DNA from: Gonatopus flavifemur | Lineage: Eukaryota > Arthropoda > Insecta > Hymenoptera > Dryinidae | Direction: 5' to 3' | NCBI GenBank assembly: GCA_018340375.1 | Contig: JAFFJZ010000001.1 | Coordinates: 46,616,001 to 46,680,000, forward strand | DNA length: 64,000 bases | Part shown: positions 33,113 to 44,469 of the stretch, piece after piece | Layout of the letters: each line of letters opens with the position of its first letter | Numbering within the stretch: position 1 is the first letter of the stretch | The notes under the pieces: model-generated | The model's input: only the letters and a program-made list of their open reading frames with translations | Told to the model about the DNA's origin: nothing | Database searches by the model: none | Position numbers and translations under genes: made by a program

Positions 33113-33404
33113 TACTTTGAAGAATTGTTTCCTTTCGTTGTCTCATTTTTCAACGGCGTTTAGGTCGATTCAGACGCAAGTCAGTGCGCTGGGTTTCTTC
33201 GTCTCATCATGGTTGATTACTGAACACTGAAGGGTAATCAAAACATTGGATGAGATCAGGTAGAAATGCGTCAAGAGGAGCTGAGATGGTGCGATTTTCA
33301 GAAACAGTGATGGTTAAGGTTAGTTGCAATTCTCGTGGTATTGTGATGATAGACCACCAAGAAAAACAGCGAAACCATAATTTCAAGAACATTACATTCT
33401 GCTA
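33113..33404. other. Spacer, nothing recognised
   Basis: No gene or repeat structure is visible. Confidence 0.4.
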
Positions 33405-33656
33405 CACTGTGAAAAATAATTGGAATTTTACTGTGTATATCAAGTTGAAAATCCCAATCACTGATTGGGACATCAATTTCCGGTACAAATATATAAGATT
33501 TCCTATAAATTTATCTGAAAATTCGGACTTTTATGGGATTTTTCCCAACATTCAACAGTAAATCTCTGGAAAAATTTGGGAAATTCCTAACGCATATATG
33601 TGTTAATTACTCCACATGAATATATAGGAATTTTCCCATAGAAATTTTTTACAGTG
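33405..33656. mobile_element. CACTG-ended element, TA duplication, 252 bp
   Basis: Begins CACTGTGAAAAATAATTGGA and ends CATAGAAATTTTTTACAGTG. TA flanks both sides (33403-33404 and 33657-33658). Core words GGAATTTT, GGAAATT, TTTCCGG and CCCAATC recur on both strands. Same family as 31754-32819 and 43382-43630. Confidence 0.85.
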
Positions 33657-35209
33657 TACCGAACCAGTCGAAGAGTGCAATTCAAACATCACAGCCACAT
33701 CTGGCCAAAAGGAGAGTGCTCTCCCACCACCATGATACACCAGCATACACGTTCGACGCTGTTGCTGCAGAGTGTTTCCACATCCCCCATATTCGTCAAA
33801 TTTAAGTTCCAGTGAATACTTTTTCCTCCCAAACCTGGAACCAAAACAACCGAGCCTTACTTTGCAAAATCAAACAAATCATGTTGGTGAAATTTGAATC
33901 GTTTATTAAAACGATTTGGTGATCAAATAACGGAATATTCAACTGTTAAAGACCCGAAATCTGGCAGTGAATCCTTGAAAACGATGTTTCCAATTCCAAG
34001 CAGTTGATTCGAAAAGATGAATAACGATAATTTGCCAGATTTTTTGGATTTCAATTTTCGTTCCGTTCCTATAAACGATTCAAACTTCAACAACCCAACA
34101 ACAAATCACATTGAACCAAAGACAATAAAAATTTGAGAAGTCAATTGTTCCAAACGTATCAGATCACTGTCATGGGTAACAAAAAATGAAAACATTCGCC
34201 ATGAATTCTACTCTTTATCAGACCCTGAACTTTTTGAATCGCCCTCGTGAATTTTCTTGAATAATAAATCTCAAAGCTACTGTACAAGAAATTTGCGATA
34301 AATTTTGAAAAATAAATAATCATTCGGAGAGCATTGAAGAATAAAAACAAAAATTCGAGAAGAATGACAAAAGAAGAACGAAGGAAATGCGAAACGTGTT
34401 TCCATTATAAATGAATATGATATATTCTTAATCTTATACAACTACAAATCTCACAATACACGGTACTTTTGTTGTTATCGGATGATTTAATTCTTACGAC
34501 GGAACGAGTACTCATTCCAACAGAATTCTACTCCTTTCTACAAGTAATTCGAATGGATATTGATTCTCCGTGATCCTTTGAACTATTGCGCGCCATAAAA
34601 GACACGATACGGATAAGCGACAATTCCACACATATGGTTGCATAATCCTCTTCTGACGTCATGTATTTTTATATCTTGCACTCGGTTATCGCGATGGAAA
34701 ATATAACGTAACACACAGTGCGATATTTTCTGCACCCTCGAACAAATGAAAAAAAATCTAATTAAAAAAAATAGAAACCTTCCGTACGGTTTGACTTTGT
34801 TGAAATGAAAATACGTATGTAAAGTTCCGTATGAAAAATTAAACAAGGAGAATTGTTTAATTTACTTTCGAAGTGCTCTGTACCACCGAATAGAAAAATC
34901 GACATTGTTCAACATTGTAAAAATGTGGGAAAATTATTTACAACCGAATAAGGGACAATTCTTTGATTTTCAAACACCCTGCTTGGGATGATTATATGCA
35001 GCACTTGGAGTAAGAATCAAAACATGTAAGATGTTTTATTATATCTTTTATTCACATCAGATATCGTATCTTCCAATTTGTGCAAGAAAGATGAAAAAAT
35101 AAGGAATCGATTTATTAACGAATGTTGGATCGTCAAAAGAATGACGCGTAGAGTCAGAAATAGGTATACAATATAGATAGATGGTTCAGAGAGAAACGAA
35201 CGCACGAAT
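33657..35209. other. AT-rich DNA, nothing recognised
   Basis: No gene is recognised. A segment CGTTTATTAAAACGATTTGGTGATCAAATAACGGAATATTCAACTNTNAAGG-like near 33900 recurs in similar form at 39790-39840, so a small dispersed repeat is likely here. Confidence 0.4.
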
Positions 35210-35720
35210 GAACGAACGGATGGAAGACCAGAACTACGCTGCTGAATGCATTAATCACCCCCGTGCTTCAAAGCCGCCCTCTCTTTCGCTGTGTCTATCT
35301 TTCCTTCTCTCTTAGTGATAGCAGTAGTAGTCGCGGTGGTAGCAGTAGCAGTAGTAGAAGTAGGGTTCTCTCAAACCCCAACCCCTTTCCATTTCATTCC
35401 TCTTCGTCTTCTTCCCACTCCCACGACAATCCCATTCACCCAAGCTCGCTTCTCATCTCTCTTTCTCTTCGGTACCTATTTCGCACGCCTTTGCTGAGCT
35501 GAAGCTCCGTGTTTGCATGTACGAACAAGAGAAAGAGACCCGTACACGCCGAGAGGAAGAGAAACAAAAATAAAGGGAGGGAATAAACGATCCTGGAGCA
35601 CGAGGTAAAATAAATAGGCACACCGGCGTACGCTGTCTTCTTTTCTTCCACTGGCGCGATCGCTATGCATACAGGGTACACCTCTATCGATAAAACTACA
35701 CCGTTGAGAATCGTACGTAG
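35210..35720. other. GC-richer island with AGT/AGC repeats
   Basis: A compound trinucleotide tract of AGTAGTAG/GGTAGCAGTAGCAGTAG type lies at about 35321-35365, followed by pyrimidine-rich sequence with CTTCTTCC and TCTCTC. Frames on both strands look like low-complexity shadows. It could be regulatory or untranslated DNA. Confidence 0.35.
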
Positions 35721-36278
35721 AACAAAAAAAATTATCGCGCAAATTTTTTTTCTCATATTCTCACATACACGGGACTGACGTTCCTCGCAAAATCTTTCTC
35801 TTAAAAAGTCCTCCAAGTGGAATTCTACTGCAACCAAATGAGAAACTGTCTCCAGATAAAGGGAACATTTAATTCTGATGAGTGGTAGGGGTGAAAAGAA
35901 AGCATTCGTCATCGAGGAAAGTATACGGTATTCGCGATTCCACGAGTCGATGTACGCTGAGAATTTTTTATTATTTATTGCGTCTCAACGACGATGATCT
36001 CTTGTAGTAACATTTAGAAATGTTGCGCAGTCGATGGAGATACAATTAATATCAATTTCATATTCACATTATGGAGAGGATGTAATGAGAGTTTCCAATA
36101 TTGGATTAAATCAAATTCGTTTTTACTCTCACCGCGAACTTAAGATAAAACTTAAGTTTCAAATTCCATTGAGTAATGACATCTCGATCTGGTAACCATT
36201 CCTTTGTTGACTCGTTTAACTTTATTGTTTCCATAATAACGTCACAGTTTATGTCGGACTCTCCGATGTTGGATGGCA
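35721..36278. other. AT-rich DNA, nothing recognised
   Basis: No gene or repeat structure is visible. Confidence 0.4.
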
Positions 36279-36492
36279 TCCAGATAACAATTCAACCTTG
36301 CTGCAATGCTGTCAGGCAAGCTTGTGACGAAGTTGACATAAGCTTCCTAATTGGCCCACGAGACAAGGGTACAAGCTTACAAAACCCTTGCAGCAGTGCT
36401 GTAGCAACCATTACACTGACAAGCCAAAAAAAATGAAATGACAAGTCTGACAAAGAATGACAGGCTTATGACAGGCTTACCTGTTATCTGGG
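36279..36492. mobile_element. CCAGATAAC-ended element with GACAGGCTTA words
   Basis: TCCAGATAACA on the left and TGTTATCTGGG on the right are inverted (first C mutated to T). The core repeats CTTGTGAC, AAGCTT, TGACAGGCTTA and TGCTGTAGCA-type words. Flanks are CA and TA. Ends resemble those of 52845-53097. Confidence 0.55.
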
Positions 36493-36813
36493 TACTCTTC
36501 ACAATTTTCAAATACTTGTGACCAGGGTACTGTTTTTTTTGTCCCCAGCAGCGCGATTCACAAAAATGTCTAGGCTCTCATGAGGATCTCACCAGGTGCT
36601 AGCCAGAGTCTAGCCGCTAGCGAGGAACTTGGAAAGATCTGACCAGTGTCGATGCAATACTTGCTTGGGAAAACCGGTATCGTATACCTCCTCAGTATGG
36701 TTTGGATCAACACTGTAAAACAATTGGTGAAACATTTGAATAAATTCTTCGATAATTCAGGCAGCAATTGAACTTGTAAAAATCATCGAGATGTGGTATA
36801 TACCAATTTTCGG
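36493..36813. other. Spacer with CTAGC words
   Basis: GCTAGCC, TCTAGCC and GCTAGCG recur at about 36570-36625, but no ends were found. No gene is visible. Confidence 0.35.
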
Positions 36814-37051
36814 CACGGGGAAAAAGGAATTCGCTGTGGCAGCAAAATCTACTTTTGCTGGGTTCCTTTTGCCAGAGCAGCAAATTTTTTGCTGTGACAG
36901 CAAACTATTTGCTGTTCCAGCAATCTTGTTAGCTGCGACAGCGAATTCTTAGCCGTGGCAGCAAAAAATGTTTGCTACCCCAGCAAGATTTGTTTGCTAT
37001 TCTATATATAATACCTCGATTTGCTGCGTCAGCAAATTTTTTCTCTCCGTG
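36814..37051. mobile_element. CACGGGG-ended element with TTTGCTG/CAGCAAA core, GG duplication
   Basis: Ends CACGGGGAAAAAGGAATTCG and AATTTTTTCTCTCCGTG are inverted. GG flanks both sides (36812-36813 and 37052-37053). About a dozen copies of TTTGCTG or CAGCAAA alternate, usually as the interrupted palindrome TTTGCTGNNNCAGCAAA. It is the best-preserved member of a family with fragments at 2440-3010, 4180-4457 and 28820-29000. Confidence 0.85.
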
Positions 37052-38039
37052 GGGGAATTCTATCCAAAAAATGGTGCACCCACCGGAAAATTCGAAAAAT
37101 TCACCAAAAATTGAGAGACTTTTACCTACTGCAATCAGTTTAATTGCTTCCCGATAAACTCCGGGAGGTTTAATGACAGTTTGTTGTTACAGTGAAGATT
37201 CGGACCCTCGGAAAAATTTACGTCATCTCGACCTAAACCCTTCATTTTTCCGTTTGTCGAGATGTAACAGCTATCAATTGGAATTAGAATTTCAAAGTAT
37301 TGATGAAGTGTGATTCAAAACAGAACTCGTATTCTTGAGATTTTGAATATAAAGTCAGTTCCACTGTTGTCACCGCAATGCATCACATCAGCATAAGTTA
37401 ATTCACTCAACACGTAAAAACCTATGTTCATTCAAAATCTTGACGTTATTCAACAAAAGCCGAGTCGACACGTTAATTCTGATCCACTAAATAGAGGTAG
37501 CCCACACATAATGCAAGCGGGCCACATCGAATCTGTACTATGTACATTTAGCGAACCGGAATCAACATTTAACGCGATAATGAAGGTAGAGTTTTTGTAG
37601 CGTATCCGTATATGAATGAATAATGATACTCCACGAAGAACAAGAATTAATTAAAACTGCGAGAAAACAGTTAATTGTGGGCTAATAATGATATTATTTC
37701 AAATTGGAATATTGTACATTCAGTAAGATGCATAAGATTGTCATGACGGATTACGATCAATAGTTATAGTGTACAATAATTGTTTTCACAAAATGTACTG
37801 AAAAATGTGTTGCAATTCAGTACAGTATTTGTGGAATTCTGAATGAAATTCTATATATCAGAATAATTCCTATACGATTAAACACTAGAAAGAAAAATGA
37901 TATGGAAAATGCGGGGTTTTATTACAAGCCCAACCCATGCTTTTGAATTCTTTCCACATCGTATGTTCCATAAATAGGTTCGTATTCGTAACAAAGGAAT
38001 ATTTAGCCTGTGATACCGCAATGACGTTCATATACAGGA
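37052..38039. other. AT-rich DNA, nothing recognised
   Basis: No gene or repeat structure is visible. Confidence 0.45.
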
Positions 38040-38500
38040 TCGATGTAACGCGCTCGCGCGTCCTGCATCCAGGAAACGTAACCCAGACTCCATGTATACG
38101 TGTGTATATACCTATATTTGTGGGAGGAGGTAGGTTTATATAGGAGCCTGGAGGGTAATAGAGCGGTACAACGAGCAGACACCTCGCAATTTGGCTAATG
38201 GCCTTCCGCCAACACCTTCCGATATAGGGTCTCTGTCGACGCCACTGCCACCACTACTGTCGTCATCTTCGTTCTCGTGGTCGTTGTCGTCTTCGTCTTC
38301 GTTGTAGTCTTCGTCATCGCTGTCGTAGTCGTCGTTATAGTCGGCTATAGCAAGAAACAGTCTCATCCCCCTATTTTCTATCTCCCAAGAGAAGAAACCT
38401 TAACGAGGAGGGTGGAAGAGGCATGCATTTCTCTCTCCAGTCAACCCGCTAAATCGTGTCACATTCCCCTTGTGATAGTTTACCGACAAAAGCGGAAATT
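38040..38500. other. GC-richer island with (GTC/GAC)n tract
   Basis: From 38250 to 38345 the plus strand is a GTCGTC/TTCGTC-type repeat. On the minus strand (38136-38366) this reads as a 76-codon Asp/Glu-rich frame with DDEDYNEDEDDND. Such acidic runs occur in real proteins, but they arise from any (GAC)n repeat, and nothing else here supports an exon. Upstream TATATATACC and a GAGCGG-rich stretch give a promoter-like look only. Confidence 0.35.
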
Positions 38501-39203
38501 ACACTTCGTCGTCATTCTTCCATCTCTCAGTCGTCGTATAAGACATAATGACGTTCACATACTTAATACAGGATTAGAATCACTTGATCGATTCCTAAAG
38601 TCGAGCTCGGAGCCGGAGAGAATAGATATTGAAATATCTAGGAATTATTCTAATTTGAGAAATAGAAGACTTCATTCCATGAATTGTTCGAGTCGTCGGA
38701 TAGTTCTAAAATCAAAAGTGGATTCTTCTGTAACTAGAATAAATATTCTTTCTAAGTCAGAGGGATATTAAAAAATACAACAGAATTATTCTTAGCAAGT
38801 TAGATCCGAGAGATGTTGGTGCCGATTCTGGAATATTACTTTGTCAGGGCAGATGATGAATTTATTGATTCGTAAGAGTAACTATTTCAAAAAGTATGCC
38901 AATCTTTCACCGGAGCTGTAAGATTGACACTTCTTCCTCGTGGATCTGGCAGCTCTGGTACGCACTACCGAAGAAATTGCAGGAGGCTTGTAGAAAATAA
39001 TGCATTAAGGAGTGAAGTGAGCAAACAAAAGATCCGTTGCAGTAATCAAAGGTCCCACACGAGAAAAAGTACCTTTGGATTCAAAACGTTGAATACGTCA
39101 TTTCAACACAGCAGAATACATTTCACATTTCATTTCTTTGATTGAAATAAATTTTCTTCGATTCAAATCAAAGTGTTGCTTCCATAGAACGAGATGAATA
39201 CTA
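38501..39203. other. No gene recognised
   Basis: The plus-strand frame that runs to about 38770 has no recognisable domain. No repeat structure is visible. Confidence 0.4.
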
Positions 39204-39381
39204 CTGTGATCAAAAAGCATCAGGACTGGTGCAATGAAACGCAGACTATGAATTTATTCATTTAAATTTATTTGATCTCTTTCAAAATAATCCTCTCCTG
39301 CTGCAATACACTTATGCCAAAGTTTTTTCCAATCGGCCAAGCATATTTCGTAATCAGCTTCAGTTTTATTCTGCAAAACGC
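39204..39381 (-). pseudogene. Mariner 3' end with transposase tail
   Basis: On the minus strand the frame reads TEADYEICLADWKKLWHKC then IAAGEDYFERDQINLNE and stops at 39254-39256. This is the C terminus of a mariner transposase. Downstream the sequence ending at TACTGTGATCAAAAAGCATC (plus strand 39202) is the mariner terminal repeat. The rest of the element is missing, so it is 5' truncated. It belongs to a different lineage from the mariner at 12193, whose tail differs. Confidence 0.75.
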
Positions 39382-39429
39382 ATAGTTAGGGAATGAGGAA
39401 AAATCGCATGGAGTCATATTTGCTGGATA

Positions 39430-39640
39430 CACAGGGAAAAATTTTGTGTATTTTTAACACACGTGCATGTTTCAACGATCCTCCTTAAATATGTGTTGAA
39501 TATATTGACATGAAAAATGTATAAAATTGACGCGAAAGTGTTAAATTCACATCGAAAATGAGTCAATTTGATCATTTATCGTGTTGATTTTTGACACAAA
39601 TTTTGAGTGGACCGTTCTGAACACCGAATTCTTTCCTGTG
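39430..39640. mobile_element. CACAGGG-ended element with TTTGTGT words, TA duplication
   Basis: Begins CACAGGGAAAAATTTTGTGT and ends GAATTCTTTCCTGTG. TA flanks both sides (39428-39429 and 39641-39642). Core words are TTTTTAACACA, GTGTTGA, TTGACACAAA. Confidence 0.8.
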
Positions 39641-40234
39641 TACGTAGCTTCTGAAATGGGATTCATTGAATATTCAGAGAGAAAATAACGGACAAGATGG
39701 TAACTTAACAAGTACATTATCATGGTGTAAAATCCATGCACTCTTCTCCCACAACTCCGGCCGTTTTTGATGTTGCTGGAGTTCGAAGCGTTTATCGAAA
39801 CGAATTAGTCATAGAATAATACAATATTCAACTATCAAGGGCCATAGAGCATCAGAAAACGGATAAAATTTTACTACGTAGTTTTTAAACAAATAAACAA
39901 TGATAAGAAATTTTAAATACGTAGAAATAAAGTGCACTGCTAAGATCGCGCTCTGAACAGTTGGAAATTTTATGTTGAATTCAATACATTTGATATGTCC
40001 GAAACGGTCCGCACAAATTTTTGTGTCGATTCAACATAATGTTTCAACATCATTCTTTTGTTAGCTAGTAACTCTAGCTAGATGCGAATAATATGACACA
40101 AAAGAATACTGATTAGGTTTCGATTGGAATTTCCGATCTCGTAAATTCAACACATATGTACTGATAAATGAAATTCAACAGAAGTACTGAATTGACAGTT
40201 GCCAAGTGTAATTTATGGACTTTTTTACGTGAAT
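39641..40234. repeat. AT-rich DNA; GTGTTGAA/TTCAACAT words from 39960
   Basis: No gene. Words TTCAACA, TGTTGAA, CACAAAA recur between about 39960 and 40190 and again at 40535-40550, so a decayed word element may surround the GAGTG array. Confidence 0.4.
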
Positions 40235-40525
40235 CAGAGGTGCTCTCCAAAATTCTTGGAGTGAAAATCCACTCTCAAAGAGTGGCAAATACTGCAAGTC
40301 CAACAAGAGTGAATTTTCACTCTATAAGATTGGCATTTCACTCTCTGAGAGTGAGGATTTCACTCTTTAAGCTGAGTTGAATCTTCACTCTGTTGGAGTG
40401 AGAATTCACTCTCATGGAGTGGAAAATCAATCTTCAGGAGTGGAATCTCACTCTTCCTGGACTCGCAGTATTCTCACTCTTCAAGAGGGAATTTTTCACT
40501 CCAAGGAATTTAAAGAGTGAAAATC
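40235..40525. repeat. GAGTG/CACTC word array
   Basis: About 20 copies of GAGTG or CACTC, most as AGAGTG or CACTCT, alternate in both orientations over 290 bp (for example CCACTCTCAAAGAGTGG). The same words occur in the second level of the nest at 31612-32889. Outer ends are not clear. Confidence 0.7.
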
Positions 40526-40796
40526 ACATTTCTTTTTGTGTTGAAACAATGCATTAGAAATCATTGGAATAAAAAGTACTTCGATGAGCACGGATCGTTG
40601 GGACCGGACGTTGAAGCTCTATCACTCCAGCCACCGCCGGTTGTTTGAAATAGAGGTGCTTCCTTTGCGCATACCAACTTTCATTCGATCTTCAAATTTG
40701 AATATCTAAAAAACTAACTCACATGAGAAATATTAGAATGAAAGTCAAAACCAAATGTATGAATAGTTTTTCCGACAGGTATCAGAGGTAAACGTA
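40526..40796. other. Spacer, nothing recognised
   Basis: No gene. A short CCACCGCCGG segment at 40630 stands out against the AT-rich background. Confidence 0.35.
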
Positions 40797-41672
40797 GGGG
40801 AGAGTCGGATAAAACCGGGTGCCTCAATATCTCCCTAATTAGTGCTCCTTTTTGGCAGCAAACGTTTGGACTAGTAGCAGTAGATATTTTGAGCAGTTAG
40901 AGAGAACAACAGCATCGATGCACCACTCTTCCTCACTTAGAACGTTGTTTAAAGTTTTCTGCGAACAAAGTGTCAAAGTTTTTGCATTTGCGTAGTGAGT
41001 TTCAAGTGCCTCGCCACTCTCTCAAGAAAGAGGCACGTACATATTTCAATTGAGCATGTTTTCCTGCGTATTTCCATTCTTCAATGATTCGCCTAAAGCA
41101 ACGCATAAACAATCTAAGCCATATTGACCTCAACAAGTTGCTGTGGGGTCAAACCGGGTACTTGAGATTGTATCTTCCAATTTATGAAATTTAACAGAAT
41201 TTGTGTTTTTATTTTAAAACAGTCATCAAAACATGTTCATTCTTGAAGACCCCTGTGCGCGTGCTTGCGACTTTTGTTCTTAACTGAGTTGGCCACAAAA
41301 AAATTCTTTCTCTAAACAATTTTTTTCAGTTGGTCAAAATATATCAATGTTCAAACATGACTCATGTCTGTTTTCGGCATTTTTATCGAATTCAACAGTT
41401 GATGCTAAAAATTTCACAATTCAGAAGTGTTTTGCATTAATTTAAACGAGTACCCGGTTTTACCCTACCCATGGAATGGAACCGGGTTTTCGTAACTTTC
41501 GACTAGAACGAATATAAAAAAAATTGTATCAATTTTACAGCAATATACGAATAATATGTTGTTGATGAATGAATAAGGAAACTGAAAAGCTTTGGTTGGT
41601 TAATCTATTGCTAATAGGAACTTCCCTATGACCGATTGAAGTTATGGTACCCGGTTTTATCCAACCTTCCCC
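40797..41672. mobile_element. GGGGAGAGTCGGATAAAACC element, TA duplication
   Basis: Left end GGGGAGAGTCGGATAAAACC and the complement of the right end GGGGAAGGTTGGATAAAACC are inverted repeats followed by GGGT. TA flanks both sides (40795-40796 and 41673-41674). ACCGGGT and ACCCGGTTTTA recur inside (about 41150, 41455, 41480). It is 876 bp and has no intact gene. Confidence 0.75.
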
Positions 41673-41678
41673 TACATG

Positions 41679-41840
41679 CCCTGGTGCTAATCCACAAGTG
41701 AAGGCCGCGGTTATTGAAACCAATGAAGCGTGGAGATGTATCAATTCCTTCCCGAATTACGCTTAGATGACTCTTTGTTACGCTTAGATCATGCCTTCGT
41801 CGCGCTTTCGTTGCGCTTCAACGCTTCATTTTCACCAGGG
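41679..41840. mobile_element. CCCTGGTG-ended element, TG duplication, GCTT words
   Basis: Ends CCCTGGTGCTAA and TTTTCACCAGGG. TG flanks both sides (41677-41678 and 41841-41842). The core repeats ACGCTTAGAT, CGCTTT, TTGCGCTTCAACGCTT-type words, with AATGAAGCGT mirrored by ACGCTTCATT. Begins six bases after the preceding element. Confidence 0.8.
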
Positions 41841-42074
41841 TGGAACTCATTAGAAAGTAGCTCTCCCCACTCGTGACTTCGCCTTTTTACTTGAGAATCA
41901 CACAATTTTATGTTTAATCTTGAGTTGAATTAAAGTTGTGTCATTTTGACACTTTTCTCCAATTGTTTTGATCATTTTACGTGATAAATTAGTTGAGACC
42001 GAATCACACAAGGCGCGTCTCAGAAGTTCTTAACACATATACACAAAATTTCAGCGAGGTTAAATTGCTATCTG
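41841..42074. other. Spacer between two CCCTGG elements
   Basis: AT-rich sequence with no recognised feature. Confidence 0.4.
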
Positions 42075-42325
42075 CCCTGGTGGAAAAATTTCGTTGAATT
42101 TCGTTCACTTTCGGTACGCTCGGGTTTCATTGAAAATTAGCAAAACTCAATAAAAATCCCCAAACTTCAACAAACTTCAATGAAAGTCAACTAATTGCAG
42201 TAAAAGTTACTGAATTTTGTGGACAATTATTGAATTTTATCGAAATTTTGTTGAATTGCGTTGAATTTTGCTAATTTTTAATGAAAACCGAGTGAACAAA
42301 ATTCAACGAAATTTTTCCACCAGGG
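42075..42325. mobile_element. CCCTGGTGG-ended element with TTGAATTT core, TG duplication
   Basis: The ends CCCTGGTGGAAAAATTTCGT and ACGAAATTTTTCCACCAGGG are exact inverts over at least 20 bases. TG flanks both sides (42073-42074 and 42326-42327). The core is a run of variants of AATTTTGTTGAAT and CAAACTTCAA in both orientations. Confidence 0.9.
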
Positions 42326-42938
42326 TGGGGATGTGTTAGGATAACCAGGTAGAACGTTTTACGGAATGTTGCATTACCGGAAGTGTAATTTTTTTTTCAA
42401 TGGAATGGAACTATTCCTTTCGTCTTTATCTTCTGCCATATAAATCCTCATTCTGTAAGCACTTTGTGTAATATACCTCCATTAGATATCTCAAAGCACG
42501 TGTAATTATTATTTCACTTCACCAAGAATTCAGTTAATTCATGATGTTTCAAGAGTATAAACACTTCATAATAATTCGTCAAGAATGGATTTCAGGAGGA
42601 AACTGTAAGTACAAAATTTGTAGGATTTTTCTCTGGCTATGCTTTGGGTCCCTTGTGCTTTGAATGGTTGCTTTGGGATGGACCTCAACAATGGAAATGT
42701 GGGTTTTAACAACACTTTTATTGCCACCAATTATGAAAAGAAAGCACTATTTGTCACTACTTTTATCTGTGAGATCACTTTTTGAGCCCCAGAAAATGTT
42801 GAAAACCCTCCTGTTGCGTGTGTTGAATAAAATCGAATAAAAAGGGGACTGAAATTACATGAAAACGGATAAAAACATATCGAATTGTATTAAATTTTCA
42901 TTCGGCCTTGTCCAGGTATGTACAATTTGAAGTATTTA
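42326..42938. other. AT-rich DNA, nothing recognised
   Basis: No gene or repeat structure is visible. Confidence 0.4.
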
Positions 42939-42987
42939 CACGGAGAAAGATGATAGTTCAAATATTACTACATTCTGTGCAAAAGTA

Positions 42988-43241
42988 CACTGTAAAAAAT
43001 GTAGGGATTTTCCCTTCACACTGTTGGTGGATTTCGTTCCTTCTTCGTGGGGGAATTGTTTTTCCATCGAAAATGAGTGCACTTCTCCCCACGTTGAGGA
43101 ATTATTTCATTTTTTGGGTGTTGAATCCTCCACGAATGAAGGAAAAGTCTATAAATTATGGTGAAAAATTCCCCATCTATGGAGGAACTTTGCTGCCACC
43201 ATTTTTTTGGGGCAAAATTCCACAATTATTTTTTTACAGTG
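42988..43241. mobile_element. Nested CACTG-ended element with GGGGAA words, TA duplication
   Basis: Begins CACTGTAAAAAATGTAGGGA and ends ATTATTTTTTTACAGTG. TA flanks both sides (42986-42987 and 43242-43243). Core words GGGGAATT, TTCCCC and CCTCCACGAATG recur. The ends match the neighbouring nested element but the core does not. Confidence 0.9.
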
Positions 43242-43381
43242 TAATGTTATAAGTGAAATAGTATAATATTAACAACTAAATGTAGTGGAAGTCCATGCAT
43301 AATGACTTGCAAAATCTTTCAATTTGACGCGACTTCACATAACAAAGCATGAATTTTCACTACATTCAGTTGTAAACATTA

Positions 43382-43630
43382 CACTGTAAAAAATAATCGG
43401 AATTTTCCTATACGCAGCATTCGGGAAATTCCGCATGGTATAGGAAATCAATTTCCGATACATGTATATGAAATTTCCCATAAATTTAACTGAAATTTCC
43501 AAACTTTGTGGGATTTGTACTATCATTTTACAGTAAATTTCCGATAAAATACGGAAAATGCCTGACGCATGTATGTGTTAATTACTCCCGAACATTTATT
43601 TGAAGTTTCTCATAGAAATTTTTTACAGTG
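43382..43630. mobile_element. Nested CACTG-ended element with GGAAATTTCC words, TA duplication
   Basis: Begins CACTGTAAAAAATAATCGGA and ends CATAGAAATTTTTTACAGTG. TA flanks both sides (43380-43381 and 43631-43632). It is the clearest member of the family also found at 8136, 31754 and 33405. Confidence 0.9.
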
Positions 43631-43705
43631 TATACTATTTCACTTATAGCAAGCACTCCTTTAGTACAAAATGTAGTAATATTTGGAACATCATTTTTCT
43701 CCGTG

Positions 43706-44469
43706 TACTCAATATATCTAGTAATTTGAGATAAAAAAAAGAAAAAGAGTATTTTAAATTCTTATCATAATGCTATTGAATCATAAAGAACCTTGAACAT
43801 AAAATTTGGAGTTATTCATTTCATGAATACATTTTTGCATACGAACAGATCACATGTGGTTTATCATTATTCGTCCTGTATGGATTATATTTCTCGTTCG
43901 CTGGAATCAATATGAGAGGAATTATTCAGTACATATAAAAACAACCGTGGTAAAACAAGTCCATTGAAACCCATCTATCAATGAAATTTAATACAAACTT
44001 CGCAATCGTAAATGACCATTCAAACCCATCGAATTCCCATTGAATCTCATCTATTTAACCAGTTCCAATGGATTTCAACGGGTCTGAACGGGAAGTGTGA
44101 ATAGTTATTTACCCTTTTAAGGTTTGTATTAATCCTCATTGAACAATGAGATCCAATAGAGTTCTCAAACCGCAGGGAATGATCCAATTCTCAGTTTTCA
44201 CAGAAGAAACAAATTTATTCTTCGGTACTTCTTTTAAAGAATAGGTGAAGTATTTTACATAGCTATTGAAAACATCTGAATAAAATAATCAGAATAAATC
44301 TGTCATTTTTCCAAAACCATCTATAAAAACATGTGTCGACAATAAATAAAATCATTGGCTCTATTTGATCATTACAATATTATGATCGAGACTTCAGGTG
44401 TTCGTATCTTTGTTTTGGATTAAAAATACAGAGGATTTCATCAATTAACCACGATCACGATGGGATTTG
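43706..44469. repeat. AT-rich DNA with an inverted repeat at 43970-44145
   Basis: AATACAAACTTCGCAATCGT near 43992 is mirrored by TTAAGGTTTGTATTAATC near 44116, and CCCATTGAA / TCCATTGAAACCC words recur. No ends were fixed. Otherwise no gene or repeat is visible. Confidence 0.45.

Larger units (their letters stand above)
42939..43705. mobile_element. CACGGAG-ended element interrupted by two CACTG elements, TA duplication
   Basis: Ends CACGGAGAAAGATGATAGTT and ATCATTTTTCTCCGTG are inverted, with TA on both sides (42937-42938 and 43706-43707). Core words are ACTACATT/AATGTAGT and ATAAGTGAAATAGTATA. Two later insertions occupy 42988-43241 and 43382-43630. Without them the element would be about 260 bp, the usual size. 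Confidence 0.85.

Noticed and set aside
36814..37051. CRISPR-like array in the regular TTTGCTG/CAGCAAA repeats
   Set aside because: Repeats are short palindromic words with irregular spacing and inverted element ends; this is eukaryotic DNA without cas genes.
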